Source of the DNA: Rs1 sp036960485 | Lineage (GTDB): Bacteria; Pseudomonadota; Gammaproteobacteria; Pseudomonadales; Balneatricaceae | Direction of reading: 5' to 3' | Length of the DNA: 64,000 nucleotides | Assembly: GCA_036960485.1 (NCBI GenBank) | Contig: JBALXS010000003.1 | Span: forward strand, 57,125-121,124 | Shown here: piece by piece, positions 46,241-55,630 of the stretch | Position numbering within the stretch: position 1 is the first letter of the stretch | Layout: every line of letters starts with the position of its first letter | The notes under the pieces: generated by a model | Told to the model about the DNA's origin: nothing | Seen by the model: only the letters and a program-made list of their open reading frames with translations | Database searches by the model: none | Made by a program: the position numbers and the translations under genes

Positions 46241-48130
46241 CTAGTTATTGTTTTTAAGTTTTCGCCATAAAGTACTGCGGCTAATACCCAGTTTCCTCGC
46301 AGTTTGTGCCTTGTTATTATTGCAGCTGAGTAACACCGCTTGCAGCTGTTGCCGCTCGATTTGTTGAGTATTTTTGTGCAACGAAGAAGCTAATTCATGA
46401 GCCTTCTCGCTCATACCTAAGCTGGTAACTAATTCTTCTTCAATATCTGCTATGGGCATTTCTGCATTGAACATGATAGACAGTCTTTCAATTAGGTTTT
46501 CAAGTTCGCGTACGTTTCCAGGCCAAGAGTAATCAAGCAGCATAGTCAATGATTTATCAAGTAGAGGAGCGTATACCGTTGCGGGAACTTGCTTCAATTT
46601 AAAAAAGTGTTGTGCAAATAGTGGGATATCCTCAAGGCGTTCACTGAGTGTGGGCACACTTAAATTCAATACATTAAGCCGATAGAATAAATCTTCTTTA
46701 AAGTGATTATGCGAAACCATCAATTTTAAATCACGGTTGGTTGCAGCGATGATACGGCTATCAATCGGCAATACAGTATCTGAGCCTAAACGCATTACCT
46801 CTTTTTCCTGCAGTACTCTGAGTAATCTCCCTTGTAAACTGAAGGGGAGTTCGCCTATTTCATCTAAAAAAATGGTTCCTTTGTTAGATAGTTCAAATAA
46901 TCCGGCTTTGCCATTTTTGTTGGCTCCCGTGAAGGCGCCTTCATCGTAGCCAAATAGCGTGCTCTCAAGTAGAGGTTCTGGAATAGAAGCGCAGTTCACC
47001 GCTACAAAAGGGCGACTCGCCCGCTTGCTAGCCAAGTGAATTCCTTGTGCGATGAGTTCTTTGCCAGTACCTGTAGCGCCTTGAATTAAAATAGTGGCAT
47101 CAGTTTTGGCAAAGTGACCGGCTTTGTCAATTAGCTTTTTTAACTCAATATTATTACCGACGATGCTCTCTAAGGTGTTCTTTGCTACTAAGTTTTTCAA
47201 TTGTGTATCAAGTCGTAAGCTTTGCTCCGCTTTGCGCACTGTTTTAACATCCTGAAATGAAGCCACAGCGCCAATTAATTTTCCCTGATTGAAAACTCCC
47301 ATGCGATTACTCAGTATTTGCGTTTTGCCAATCGTTAATAGTTGATTGTATTGCGGCTTTTTGCTGCGTATAACCTGCTCTAAACCTGAATTAGGAATAA
47401 CGTTAAAGATAGGTTGGTTTATGCTGTCTTTTGCATCTAGCCCTAAAATGGCTTCGGCGGCAGGATTCAACTCTTCTACTTTCATATCTGCATCGATATA
47501 GATAATGCCATCTTGCACGGCATGTAAAATAGCTTCAAGTTTTTCACGTTTTTCACGCTCAGCTCGTAAAGAAAAGGCCAGCTGTTGTGCTGACTCCAGT
47601 GCTTGATGAATCGCATCTTGTGAGTAGATGAAAACACTTTGCGCTTGCAGAGAATCTGCAATATCGCAAACATGGCTTGCGCCTATAATGATGCTATCTG
47701 GCTGTTGTATAACGCGTAACACAGTATCGATAGCTTGTGCAACACTATTGAAAGTGTGTTGCTCCACTTTTAAATTAAACAAACTAGCGTATCTATCTAA
47801 CTGATCAATAGGTTGGTTGTAGCTGATGAATACGGCAGATTTTGCAAGGCGTTGGGCTTGCCAAAGTGCCTGCATGACATCAAAGCCGGATATCTGTATT
47901 TCCACCAATGGAGTGTTTAATTGCATGGCTTCTAGCATCGCTGCATTACCCCCGCCTGCGACTATTACTTCAATATCGCGGCGCTGGTCGAGCTCGTGCA
48001 TTTTCGATTTATTTTGTTCTGCTATGCACTCGTATAATTCAAACTCTACTTGCCACTGCGCTTTGCTGCGTTCGTTATTTAATAGCTTGCTGAGCCTCGC
48101 TTGAGAGATGAACGCTATTTTGCTAGCCAT
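46241..48130 (-). CDS. Sigma-54-dependent activator with PrpR N-terminal domain
   Basis: A 629-residue enhancer-binding protein. The PrpR-type sensor domain is at about 1-190, a PAS domain at 200-300, the AAA+ domain at 325-560 with Walker A GATGTGKE (351-358), the GAFTGA sigma-54 loop (398-403) and Walker B TIFLDEIGE, and a Fis-type HTH at 600-625. It is divergent from the CoA-transferase operon, whose leader has a -24/-12 promoter and an upstream palindrome. PrpR proteins sense 2-methylcitrate or related acids; the ligand here is probably the module's substrate or an intermediate. Confidence 0.93.
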   Translation of the reverse strand: MASKIAFISQARLSKLLNNERSKAQWQVEFELYECIAEQNKSKMHELDQRRDIEVIVAGGGNAAMLEAMQLNTPLVEIQISGFDVMQALWQAQRLAKSAVFISYNQPIDQLDRYASLFNLKVEQHTFNSVAQAIDTVLRVIQQPDSIIIGASHVCDIADSLQAQSVFIYSQDAIHQALESAQQLAFSLRAEREKREKLEAILHAVQDGIIYIDADMKVEELNPAAEAILGLDAKDSINQPIFNVIPNSGLEQVIRSKKPQYNQLLTIGKTQILSNRMGVFNQGKLIGAVASFQDVKTVRKAEQSLRLDTQLKNLVAKNTLESIVGNNIELKKLIDKAGHFAKTDATILIQGATGTGKELIAQGIHLASKRASRPFVAVNCASIPEPLLESTLFGYDEGAFTGANKNGKAGLFELSNKGTIFLDEIGELPFSLQGRLLRVLQEKEVMRLGSDTVLPIDSRIIAATNRDLKLMVSHNHFKEDLFYRLNVLNLSVPTLSERLEDIPLFAQHFFKLKQVPATVYAPLLDKSLTMLLDYSWPGNVRELENLIERLSIMFNAEMPIADIEEELVTSLGMSEKAHELASSLHKNTQQIERQQLQAVLLSCNNNKAQTARKLGISRSTLWRKLKNNN

Positions 48131-48201
48131 AAAGTTACCTCGGTGGTTGTTTGAGGTTGATGTTTGGGTGTTTCACATAGCGTAACATGCGGTGAGACGA
48201 A

Positions 48202-48219
48202 TGTTTCATTATTGAAACA
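48202..48219. promoter_or_regulatory. Upstream activator site candidate
   Basis: TGTTTCA-N4-TGAAACA is an 18-bp inverted repeat about 60 bp upstream of the -24/-12 promoter, a normal distance for an activator of this class. A weaker related motif begins with TGTTTCA at 48169. Confidence 0.6.
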
Positions 48220-48280
48220 CAATTTATAGTGTGCATCGATTATTTTCAATCTATTTCTTTTGAATCATAAAGTTACATAG

Positions 48281-48297
48281 TTGGCCTGTATACTGCT
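48281..48297 (+). promoter_or_regulatory. Sigma-54 promoter of the CoA-transferase operon
   Basis: TTGGCCTGTATACTGCT has GG (48283-48284) and GC (48295-48296) with the required 10-bp spacing, agreeing with YTGGCMYR-N4-TTGCW except for one base of the TTGC. It leaves a leader of roughly 110 bases before the ATG at 48419. Confidence 0.75.
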
Positions 48298-48418
48298 ATA
48301 TGTAATAAATGGATAATAAATAATGAAAAGATAGCCAATAAGATATTGTGCACAAGAATAGTTTTGGATTATTAATTCTCTTCCATCGCTATTACTTGTC
48401 GAAAAAGAAGAGAGAGTA

Positions 48419-49657
48419 ATGATCAAAAAACCAACGCTTGAAAAAACCACGGCTAAGCCATTAGAAGGTCTTACAGTATTAGAGCTTGGCCATTTTATAG
48501 CCGCTCCACATTGCACTCGATTAATGGCAGATTTAGGCGCTACTGTCATCAAAGTTGAATCGCCAAATAGTGGCGACCCGGTTAGAAGCTGGGGAATGGC
48601 AATCGATGGTAATACGCTTTGGTGGTCGGTACATGGCCGTGGAAAGCAATGCATTACCCTGAATTTAAAAACTGAGCAGGGCATAGAAATCGCCAAGCAG
48701 TTGATTGAAGAAGTCGATATCGTGGTAGAAAACTTCCGGCCAGGACAGCTTGCTAAATGGGGTTTGGGCTATGCGCAAATGCAGCAGCTTAACCCGGGTA
48801 TTATCTTAGTGCATATATCAGGTTATGGTCAAAGCGGCCCTTATAAAGATCGCGTATCGTTCGGATCAATCGGTGAAGCTTTTGGCGGTATACGACATTT
48901 AACTGGCTACCCAAAGGAAGTTAGTGATTTACCACCTGTGCGGACAGGGGTAAGCCTTGGCGATAGCCTCGCTGGAATGTTTGGAGTGATTGGTGCATTG
49001 AGCGCTGTTTATGAACGTGATGTAGCAGGGACAGGAGTGGGCCGTGAAGTCGATGTAGCGCTTTATGAGTCAGTATTTAGTTTAATGGAAGGTGCGCTGC
49101 CAGAATATGGCGAGTTTAACGCAATTAGAAACCCCACAGGTTCTGCAATTCCCACCGCGGCTCCTTCTAACACTTATAAGTGTAGGGATGGTATGTGGTT
49201 AGCTATTGGTGCAAATGGCGATAAAATATTTAAACGGCTGTGTCAGATAATTGGTAAACCTGAATTAGGTGAGAGTGATTTGTATGACTCAAACCCTAAA
49301 AGAGTTGCCAATGCTCCGCTACTGGATAATTTAATCGAAAATTGGACATTGCAGCAAGATTCTCAAGCAGCAGAGAGTTTGTTACTGGAAAATGATATAC
49401 CCGCAGGGCGCTTATTGAATATTCAAGATTGCGCGACAGACCCTCATTATTTGGCACGCGATATGGTGATGAAAGTTGCTGATCCACGTTTTGGTGAAGT
49501 GACGCACCCTGGTATTGTGCCAAAATTTTCTGGACAAGGGCCTGATATCAGCTGGCCTGGTCCTGAGATAGGAGCGCACAACAACCAGATTTATCAGGAT
49601 TTATTAGGCATTGATGCTGCACAAATCGCTCAGTATAAGGTTGAGGGCGTTATATGA
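48419..49657 (+). CDS. Class III (CaiB/BaiF) CoA-transferase
   Basis: A 412-residue CoA-transferase of the formyl-CoA transferase fold. The catalytic Asp182 lies in GVSLGDSLAG, and LEGLTVLELGHFIAAPHC starts the CoA-binding domain. Members move CoA from donors such as succinyl-CoA to dicarboxylates including itaconate, glutarate, HMG and citramalate. It is followed by an HMG-CoA lyase family gene with an ATGA overlap and then a TRAP transporter, which suggests activation of an imported dicarboxylate. Donor and acceptor are inferred. Confidence 0.87.
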   Translation: MIKKPTLEKTTAKPLEGLTVLELGHFIAAPHCTRLMADLGATVIKVESPNSGDPVRSWGMAIDGNTLWWSVHGRGKQCITLNLKTEQGIEIAKQLIEEVDIVVENFRPGQLAKWGLGYAQMQQLNPGIILVHISGYGQSGPYKDRVSFGSIGEAFGGIRHLTGYPKEVSDLPPVRTGVSLGDSLAGMFGVIGALSAVYERDVAGTGVGREVDVALYESVFSLMEGALPEYGEFNAIRNPTGSAIPTAAPSNTYKCRDGMWLAIGANGDKIFKRLCQIIGKPELGESDLYDSNPKRVANAPLLDNLIENWTLQQDSQAAESLLLENDIPAGRLLNIQDCATDPHYLARDMVMKVADPRFGEVTHPGIVPKFSGQGPDISWPGPEIGAHNNQIYQDLLGIDAAQIAQYKVEGVI

Positions 49658-50565
49658 GCAATGCCGTTAATATTATAGAAGTTGCGCCGCGAGATGGTTT
49701 TCAATCGGTTGTGCCGATTATTTCGGTTGCTGAAAAAGTGGCCATTATAGAAGCATTGCGAGATGCAGGGCTCAAGCATATCGAAGTCGGTGCCTTTGTA
49801 CACCCTAAAGCCATCGCACAGATGGCAGATATTGAGCAAGTACTAGCTGCGCTGAGTTTAACCAACCAGCCTGGCGCTTTTGAATCTATTGTACTAGTAC
49901 CCAATACACGTGGTGCAATGCGCGCTGCACAACAGCCATGCCAGCGTTTAAATTTCGTTGTTTCAGTTAGTGAAGCACATAACTTAAAAAACGTGCGTAA
50001 AACATTGAGTGAATCATTGCTTGAACTACAGCAAGTTCAACAAGTGGTTAATGACAACTCACACCTAAAACTGAGAGTGAGCTTAGCCACCAGTTTTGAC
50101 TGCCCGTTTGATGGCACTGTTAATGAAGGTTTATGCCTGCAAGTGTTGCAACAAGTGATAGAGCAATGCCCAACTGCACAAATAGCGCTGTGCGATACAA
50201 CGGGTAAAGCGCACCCCTTTGCTGTTGAAAGCTTATTTGATAAGGCGCTTAAAATTATGCCTGATACAACAGAGGTTATTTTTCACTGCCATGATACTTA
50301 TGGTTTAGGTATTGCTAACGTGGCGGCAGCTTATCGCGCGGGTGTCAGAAGTTTTGATAGTGCTGTAGCAGGATTCGGCGGTTGCCCTTTTGCACCAGGT
50401 GCGAGTGGTAACGTTGCCACAGAAGATCTGGTGTACTTTTTCGAAAGTGCCGGAATAGATACAGGGATAGATATGAGCAAATTAAACAAAGCTATTTATC
50501 TGGCAGAGCATATCGAAGGTGCCCAGTTAGGAGGAGCGATTCGTCTGTTAAACAGAGAGTCTTAA
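49654..50565 (+). CDS. HMG-CoA lyase family protein
   Basis: A 303-residue TIM-barrel lyase of the DRE-TIM superfamily. Arg13-Asp14 (VAPRDG), the His pair 211/213 (FHCHDTYG), Cys244 and Asn253 (GGCPFAPGASGNVAT) correspond to the catalytic and metal residues of HMG-CoA lyase. The DTTGKAHP motif differs from the DTIGVGTPG motif of true HMG-CoA lyases, so the substrate may be another 3-hydroxyacyl-CoA such as citramalyl-CoA. Its start overlaps the CoA-transferase stop (ATGA). Confidence 0.85.
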   Translation: MSNAVNIIEVAPRDGFQSVVPIISVAEKVAIIEALRDAGLKHIEVGAFVHPKAIAQMADIEQVLAALSLTNQPGAFESIVLVPNTRGAMRAAQQPCQRLNFVVSVSEAHNLKNVRKTLSESLLELQQVQQVVNDNSHLKLRVSLATSFDCPFDGTVNEGLCLQVLQQVIEQCPTAQIALCDTTGKAHPFAVESLFDKALKIMPDTTEVIFHCHDTYGLGIANVAAAYRAGVRSFDSAVAGFGGCPFAPGASGNVATEDLVYFFESAGIDTGIDMSKLNKAIYLAEHIEGAQLGGAIRLLNRES

Positions 50566-50648
50566 TTAACCATTATCAACATATAAACCACCCATATAAA
50601 AATCATTAATATAATGATCAACACAATAAAAATCTAAGAGGATTTTCA

Positions 50649-51635
50649 ATGAAAGCATTAAAAACAGGTTTAGCGATCGCACTACTTGGAGCAGCAGTTT
50701 CTCTACCAGCATTCGCTGAAACAACATTACGCATCTCGCTACAATTGCCGTTAAAGCACCATTTAGGGCAGAACTTATTACAATTTAAAGAACAAGTTGA
50801 AAGCGCAAGCAAAGGGGATTTGAAAGTAGAAATCTATCCTTCGGCGCAGCTTTATAAAGATAAGCAAGTACCGAGCGCTGTTGCATCAGGTGCGATCGAA
50901 ATGGGGGTTGCATCACTGGCTAGATTTGTCGGTACTGTGCCTGCTGTCGACCTGTTTTACGTACCTTTTATGTTGCCATCTCAAGAAATGGTTAAGAAAG
51001 CTACCGCCCCTGGCAGCACAGTCCGCCAGCCGTTAGATGATGCGATATTAAAAACCGGCGCTAGAGTGCTTTGGTGGCAGGCATATGGTGGTGTTGCGCT
51101 ATTATCGAAAGGGGATCCAATTGTTAATCCTGAAGATATGAAAGGCAAAAAAGTGCGCGTTTTCGGTAAAACGTTAGGTGAATTTACTAAGTCGGTTGGC
51201 GGGGCACCTGTTGTTATGTCAGGTTCTGAGCAGTTTTTAGCTTATCAGCGTGGAACTGTTGATGCAGGTATGACCGGTGTATCTGCCGTTATGCCGCGTA
51301 AGCTCTACCAAGTGATGGATAACCTTACAGTAACTAAACATGCTGACATAGAGTTTGTGGTAGTTATTAACGATAAGTTTTGGACAGGTTTAAGTGACAC
51401 TCAACGTACTATTATCACTAAAGCAAGTCGTAGTGTTGAAGCCGATCTACGTGAGAAGATGATCAAAATTGAAGCAGATGCATTGGCAGAATCGAAAAAG
51501 CATATGAAAGTGTTTGAGCTTAATGATCAGCAAATCCAAGCTTGGAAAACAGCCACTAGTTCAGTGGTTGACGGCTATGTGAAAAGCTCTGGCGAATTGG
51601 GCCAGCAGCTAATTGAAGCCGTTAAAAAGCTTTAA
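50649..51635 (+). CDS. TRAP transporter substrate-binding protein DctP family
   Basis: A periplasmic receptor of 328 residues with a signal peptide of about 23 residues (SLPAFA). LRISLQLPLKHHLGQNLLQFKE and the RVFGKTLGEF region follow the DctP pattern; the conserved arginine of the ligand carboxylate is expected in this region (KKVRVFGKT). It belongs to the operon of CoA-transferase and lyase, 84 bp downstream of the lyase, so it should bind the carboxylate they process. Ligand not determined by sequence. Confidence 0.87.
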   Translation: MKALKTGLAIALLGAAVSLPAFAETTLRISLQLPLKHHLGQNLLQFKEQVESASKGDLKVEIYPSAQLYKDKQVPSAVASGAIEMGVASLARFVGTVPAVDLFYVPFMLPSQEMVKKATAPGSTVRQPLDDAILKTGARVLWWQAYGGVALLSKGDPIVNPEDMKGKKVRVFGKTLGEFTKSVGGAPVVMSGSEQFLAYQRGTVDAGMTGVSAVMPRKLYQVMDNLTVTKHADIEFVVVINDKFWTGLSDTQRTIITKASRSVEADLREKMIKIEADALAESKKHMKVFELNDQQIQAWKTATSSVVDGYVKSSGELGQQLIEAVKKL

Positions 51636-51710
51636 TAAGCGATAATCAAGTGCATTTATTATCTTTAAACGTGCTAATTGCGCTTTGATAATTAAGTAGC
51701 ACAGTCGTTT

Positions 51711-51764
51711 AATCCCAGTAGGGCTAGGCATGATATATGCCTGCGGTGCTGGGATTTGTTTTTT
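51711..51764 (+). terminator. Nested hairpin between dctP and dctQ genes
   Basis: The outer stem AATCCCAG/CTGGGATT (51711-51718 with 51749-51756) encloses an inner stem AGGCAT/ATGCCT and is followed by TGTTTTTT. It could terminate some transcripts so that the binding protein is made in excess over the permease. Confidence 0.6.
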
Positions 51765-51806
51765 CAAACGATAAATATATACCGTAAATTGAAGAGTTAC
51801 AATACC

Positions 51807-52313
51807 ATGATGAAGTGTTGGGTAGACCGATTAAGCCACATTAGTGCGCTGTTTGGTGCTTATCTTTTTTTTAGCATAGGGCTAATTATCGCCTATGAAG
51901 TAAGTGCGAGATACGTGTTCAATATGCCAACTATTTGGGTTGAAGAAGTTTCCAGATTATTACAATTGTGGGGATGCTATTTATCAATGGCTTGGGTGTT
52001 AAAGAAACGCAAGATTATACGAATTACTATCTTGCTAGAACGCTTATCAGGGGTATGGGCTAAGCTCGCAGAACTGATATCAATCACTATTATTGCACTG
52101 TTTAGTTTAGTGACTATTTATTATGCCAGCTCAATTACCTATGATTCACTGCAATTAAATAGGCATACATCAAGTATGCTTGGATCGCCATCTTGGTTGT
52201 TTGACGTGTCGATAGTTGTGGGCTTTATTTTGTTGTTTTTACAATGTTTAGTAGAGTTTGTTACCGTCATAAAGCAACAGAATGTTGAGTTTAATAGGGA
52301 GCACGATATATGA
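51807..52313 (+). CDS. TRAP transporter small permease DctQ family
   Basis: A 168-residue protein with four hydrophobic helices (about 9-33, 50-66, 83-107 and 128-151). RYVFNMPTIWVEEVSRLLQ is the family's characteristic central segment. Start ATG 51807 is preferred over an in-frame TTG at 51756 that would fall inside the hairpin. Its stop overlaps the start of the large permease gene as ATGA. Confidence 0.87.
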   Translation: MMKCWVDRLSHISALFGAYLFFSIGLIIAYEVSARYVFNMPTIWVEEVSRLLQLWGCYLSMAWVLKKRKIIRITILLERLSGVWAKLAELISITIIALFSLVTIYYASSITYDSLQLNRHTSSMLGSPSWLFDVSIVVGFILLFLQCLVEFVTVIKQQNVEFNREHDI

Positions 52314-53599
52314 TCATTGTGACTGTGCTTCTAGTCATGTTGAGTTTGATGCTCATTGGTGTACCTATCGCTTTTACCTTGGGTGGTATGGGTTTATCAA
52401 TGTTGATGCTGGCAGATTTTTCGCCATTAATTGCCTCACAAGCGTTAGTGAGCAGTATCGACAGTTTTATTTTACTTTCAGTGCCGCTGTTTTTGTTGAT
52501 GTCTAATGTTTTATTAAAAGGTGGTGTGGGTACCGATTTGTTTAATGCTGTGCAGAGCTGGGTCGGGCACCTTCCCGGAGGCTTAGGTATAGCAACTATT
52601 CTATCTTGTGCGTTTTTTGCAGCAATATCAGGTTCTTCAGTCGCCACCGCTGCCACAATTGGCACTGTGGCGATTCCTGAAATGATTAAACGCGGTTATC
52701 CCAGGCATTTTGTGTTCGGGCTGCTGGCTGCTGGTGGAACGTTAGGAATATTGATTCCTCCTTCTATTCCGATGATTGTGTACGGTGTGATTACGGAAGA
52801 GTCTATCGTCGATTTATTTATGGCAGGAATAGGTCCCGGCATCTTTTTGGTATTACTATTTACGGCTTATTCAGTGTATTTTGCGCTGCGCAATCAGTCT
52901 AAAGATTCAGCAGGTATACAAGGCTCTCCCGCTAAGTCTACATCGGCGCAACGATTGGCGACAACGCTACGTGCCAGCCCGGTATTTATTTTAGCGGCGA
53001 TAGTGTTAGGCGGTATTTATGGCGGTGTGTTCACGCCAACAGAGAGTGCCGGAGTAGGCTTGATTGTCTCATTATTGATTGTTGCAATACGAAAGTCCCT
53101 TAGCCTAGCCAATTTACATAAAGCGATTGTCGAATCACTGCAAACCACAGTGGTGATTTTTATGATTATTGGCGGGGCTAAAATATTTTCAAAAGCCATA
53201 ACGTTATACCGTATTCCACAAGATATAACGACACTGATTACTAGTAACATCGATCAAGTCGGTTTGTTTATTTTAGTAGTGTGCTTGGTATTACTGGTAT
53301 TAGGGTTCTTTTTAGAATCGATCTCTATGTTATTGATCATGGTACCGGTTCTATTACCTTCGCTAGGTGTGTTAGGTATAGATCCGATTTGGTTTGGTAT
53401 CATTTTTGTAATCATGATTGAGTGCGCGCTGATTACACCTCCTGTCGGTTTGAATCTATTTGTCATTCAGGCGGTAGGCAAAGCAGATATTACCGAGGTA
53501 ATAGCGGGAGTTTATCCGTTCATTCTGTTGATGTTTGGTGCCGTGATTTGCATTTTCTTTATTCCAGATATCGCTTTGTACATACCTTTTAAAATGTAG
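52310..53599 (+). CDS. TRAP transporter large permease DctM family
   Basis: A 429-residue membrane protein with about 12 helices. The segments SGSSVATAATIGTVAIPEM, GILIPPSIPMIVYG and ECALITPPVGLNLFVIQ are DctM signatures. With the preceding DctP and DctQ it makes a complete sodium-dependent carboxylate uptake system. It ends the operon, about 50 bp before a hairpin. Confidence 0.93.
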   Translation: MIIVTVLLVMLSLMLIGVPIAFTLGGMGLSMLMLADFSPLIASQALVSSIDSFILLSVPLFLLMSNVLLKGGVGTDLFNAVQSWVGHLPGGLGIATILSCAFFAAISGSSVATAATIGTVAIPEMIKRGYPRHFVFGLLAAGGTLGILIPPSIPMIVYGVITEESIVDLFMAGIGPGIFLVLLFTAYSVYFALRNQSKDSAGIQGSPAKSTSAQRLATTLRASPVFILAAIVLGGIYGGVFTPTESAGVGLIVSLLIVAIRKSLSLANLHKAIVESLQTTVVIFMIIGGAKIFSKAITLYRIPQDITTLITSNIDQVGLFILVVCLVLLVLGFFLESISMLLIMVPVLLPSLGVLGIDPIWFGIIFVIMIECALITPPVGLNLFVIQAVGKADITEVIAGVYPFILLMFGAVICIFFIPDIALYIPFKM

Positions 53600-54030
53600 T
53601 GCTGACTAATCAGGTTATGCCCAGGGCTAATACTAGAGGTAGTACAGCAACACACAGCAGTGATAATAATCGCTGTTGTGTGTGACTTGAAAAACCAATC
53701 AGTGAAATAATGAGTATTGCAGGTAATGGGAATTCGATAGTCTAACTACTATGTTCAATAACACGGCGTTAAAAATTAACTAAGATGCTGGTTATAGCAA
53801 TAAAGCCTAGCAAGCAGGGGGTCATTGATCCCGCTGTTTCGCCGATTTTTAGCTTGCCTTGTTATCGCTCGCTACGCGATGCAGAAGTTTCATTCTATCT
53901 TTAAAAAGCAGAAACTAAATTTCAAATTATTGAGATAGTAATACATCTCTACATGTATTGCGGATAGATTATATTGTTTACTTTTTATAGATAAGTTAAC
54001 GTACTGCGCAGAATATCTGAGGAAGTTTAA
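53600..54030. other. 431-bp intergenic region with a long stem-loop
   Basis: At 53651-53682, CACACAGCAGTGAT pairs with ATCGCTGTTGTGTG (14 pairs, two of them G-U) around a 4-nt loop. There is no T tract, so it may stabilise the 3' end of the TRAP mRNA or be a weak terminator. A minus-strand ORF crosses this region into ung but looks spurious. No gene is supported. Confidence 0.5.
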
Positions 54031-54726
54031 GTGGCGATTACAAAAGGTTGGCAAGGTTTTATTAGCGCACAGCAAAAGTACGATTACTTTCAAAAATTGA
54101 CACAAGAAATTGCAGCTCAGCGCGAGCAAGGGATTGAAATATATCCACAAGATAGCAAAATATATTCGGCGTTTAACTTTGTTGATATCGCTGATGTAAA
54201 AGTAGTGATCTTGGGTCAGGATCCATATCACGGGCCTAACCAAGCACAAGGGTTGGCGTTTTCAGTTAATCAAGATGTAAAAGTACCACCATCACTGGTC
54301 AATATTTATAAAGAATTAGCCGATGATATTGCAGGGTTTAAAATACCTGAACACGGAGACCTCAGTACTTGGGCGAAGCAGGGAGTTTTATTGCTCAATA
54401 CTGTATTAACAGTGCAACGAGCCAAGGCACATTCACATGCTAAATTGGGTTGGGAAGAGTTTAGCGCTGCGGTGATATCTGTAATAAACGAGCAAAATCC
54501 ACACTGTGTTTTTTTGCTCTGGGGTGCTCATGCGCAACAAAAAGGCCGAGGGATCGACAGAGAAAAGCACCTGGTTTTAGAATCGGTTCACCCGTCTCCT
54601 TTATCTGCGTATCGTGGATTTTTAGGCTGTAAGCATTTCTCGCAAACCAATGACTGGTTAATTAAGCACCATAAAACGCCAATCAACTGGCAGCTGCAAA
54701 CACTTGGATCTTTAGATTTATTTTGA
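54031..54726 (+). CDS. ung: Uracil-DNA glycosylase
   Basis: Family 1 UNG removes uracil from DNA. GQDPYHGPNQAQGLAFSV holds the water-activating Asp in the DPYH motif, and HPSPLSAYRGFLGCKHF is the minor-groove loop. The start is GTG 54031 with AGGAAG 7 bp upstream, giving MAITKGWQGF. The product has 231 residues, the usual length. Confidence 0.95.
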   Translation: MAITKGWQGFISAQQKYDYFQKLTQEIAAQREQGIEIYPQDSKIYSAFNFVDIADVKVVILGQDPYHGPNQAQGLAFSVNQDVKVPPSLVNIYKELADDIAGFKIPEHGDLSTWAKQGVLLLNTVLTVQRAKAHSHAKLGWEEFSAAVISVINEQNPHCVFLLWGAHAQQKGRGIDREKHLVLESVHPSPLSAYRGFLGCKHFSQTNDWLIKHHKTPINWQLQTLGSLDLF

Positions 54727-54764
54727 AATACTGAATAGAGATAGCAGTGGAATAGAGATGATAT

Positions 54765-55436
54765 ATGAATAATGAAACTACTGGAAAACTTGCGTTTTTG
54801 CACACATCTGCAGTGCACATGGAAACATTTAACAAACTAATCAATAAGTTAAATATAAATATTAAAGTAGTGCACAAAGTAGATGAGTCGTTACTATCTC
54901 ATGCCATATCAACAGGTGTTGATGCTGATTTAATAGAGAAGGTGCAGCTACAAATTAAGCGGTTGATAGCCGAAGGAGCCAGCGTAGTCGTTTGCACTTG
55001 CTCTTCTATCGGAGCAATAGCAGAGCAATTTGAATTAGCAAATGGCGCTACTGTGTTACGTATTGACCGTGCCATGGCTGATAAGGCAGTGCTTATTGGG
55101 CAGGATATTTTAATACTCGCGGCTTTACAAAGTACGCTTTCGCCAACGTATGATTTATTACAGACATCGGCAGATAAATTGCACAGACAAGTTAATTTAG
55201 AAGTGGTTTGCATTGATCAAGCCTGGTCTTTGTTTGAAGCGGGAGAAATGGAAAAATATCATCAATGTATTGCTGATTATATACAACAATATGCAGCAAA
55301 CTACGATGTGATCGTATTAGCGCAGGCTTCAATGGCCAGTGCCAGTGTGCTTTGCCATGATATGGTTATCCCTGGGGATATCCCTATTTTGTCAAGCCCC
55401 GAATTAGGGCTAATGGCCGCTATTGAAATGTTATAA
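54765..55436 (+). CDS. Asp/Glu racemase-fold protein with one catalytic cysteine
   Basis: A 223-residue protein of the aspartate/glutamate/hydantoin racemase fold. The first half has the VVCTCSSIGAI segment with the first catalytic Cys, but the position of the second Cys (usually GCT) reads AQASMASA. It may therefore be a one-cysteine enzyme such as a decarboxylase-like relative, or inactive. It lies 38 bp after ung. No substrate can be named. Confidence 0.7.
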   Translation: MNNETTGKLAFLHTSAVHMETFNKLINKLNINIKVVHKVDESLLSHAISTGVDADLIEKVQLQIKRLIAEGASVVVCTCSSIGAIAEQFELANGATVLRIDRAMADKAVLIGQDILILAALQSTLSPTYDLLQTSADKLHRQVNLEVVCIDQAWSLFEAGEMEKYHQCIADYIQQYAANYDVIVLAQASMASASVLCHDMVIPGDIPILSSPELGLMAAIEML

Positions 55437-55630
55437 TGTTGTTAATTACTATCGCTGTGTTTAGTACTGAGTTAACTAAAAGCTTGCATATTAAGCTAGT
55501 TAGGTAGAGTAATACTGTATTTTGTAGAGATGAGTGTTTTTAATCTTTGCTATTCACTAAGTTTTTATTTCAGTACTAAGTATATAGTTTATAATGAATA
55601 TCAGGTAAATTGACAGCTAGAGGATTCATT

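Noticed and set aside
53890..54249. 119-codon minus-strand ORF overlapping the ung start
   Set aside because: Cys/Phe/Tyr-rich composition of an antisense AT-rich frame, no ribosome site, and it overlaps conserved UNG sequence.
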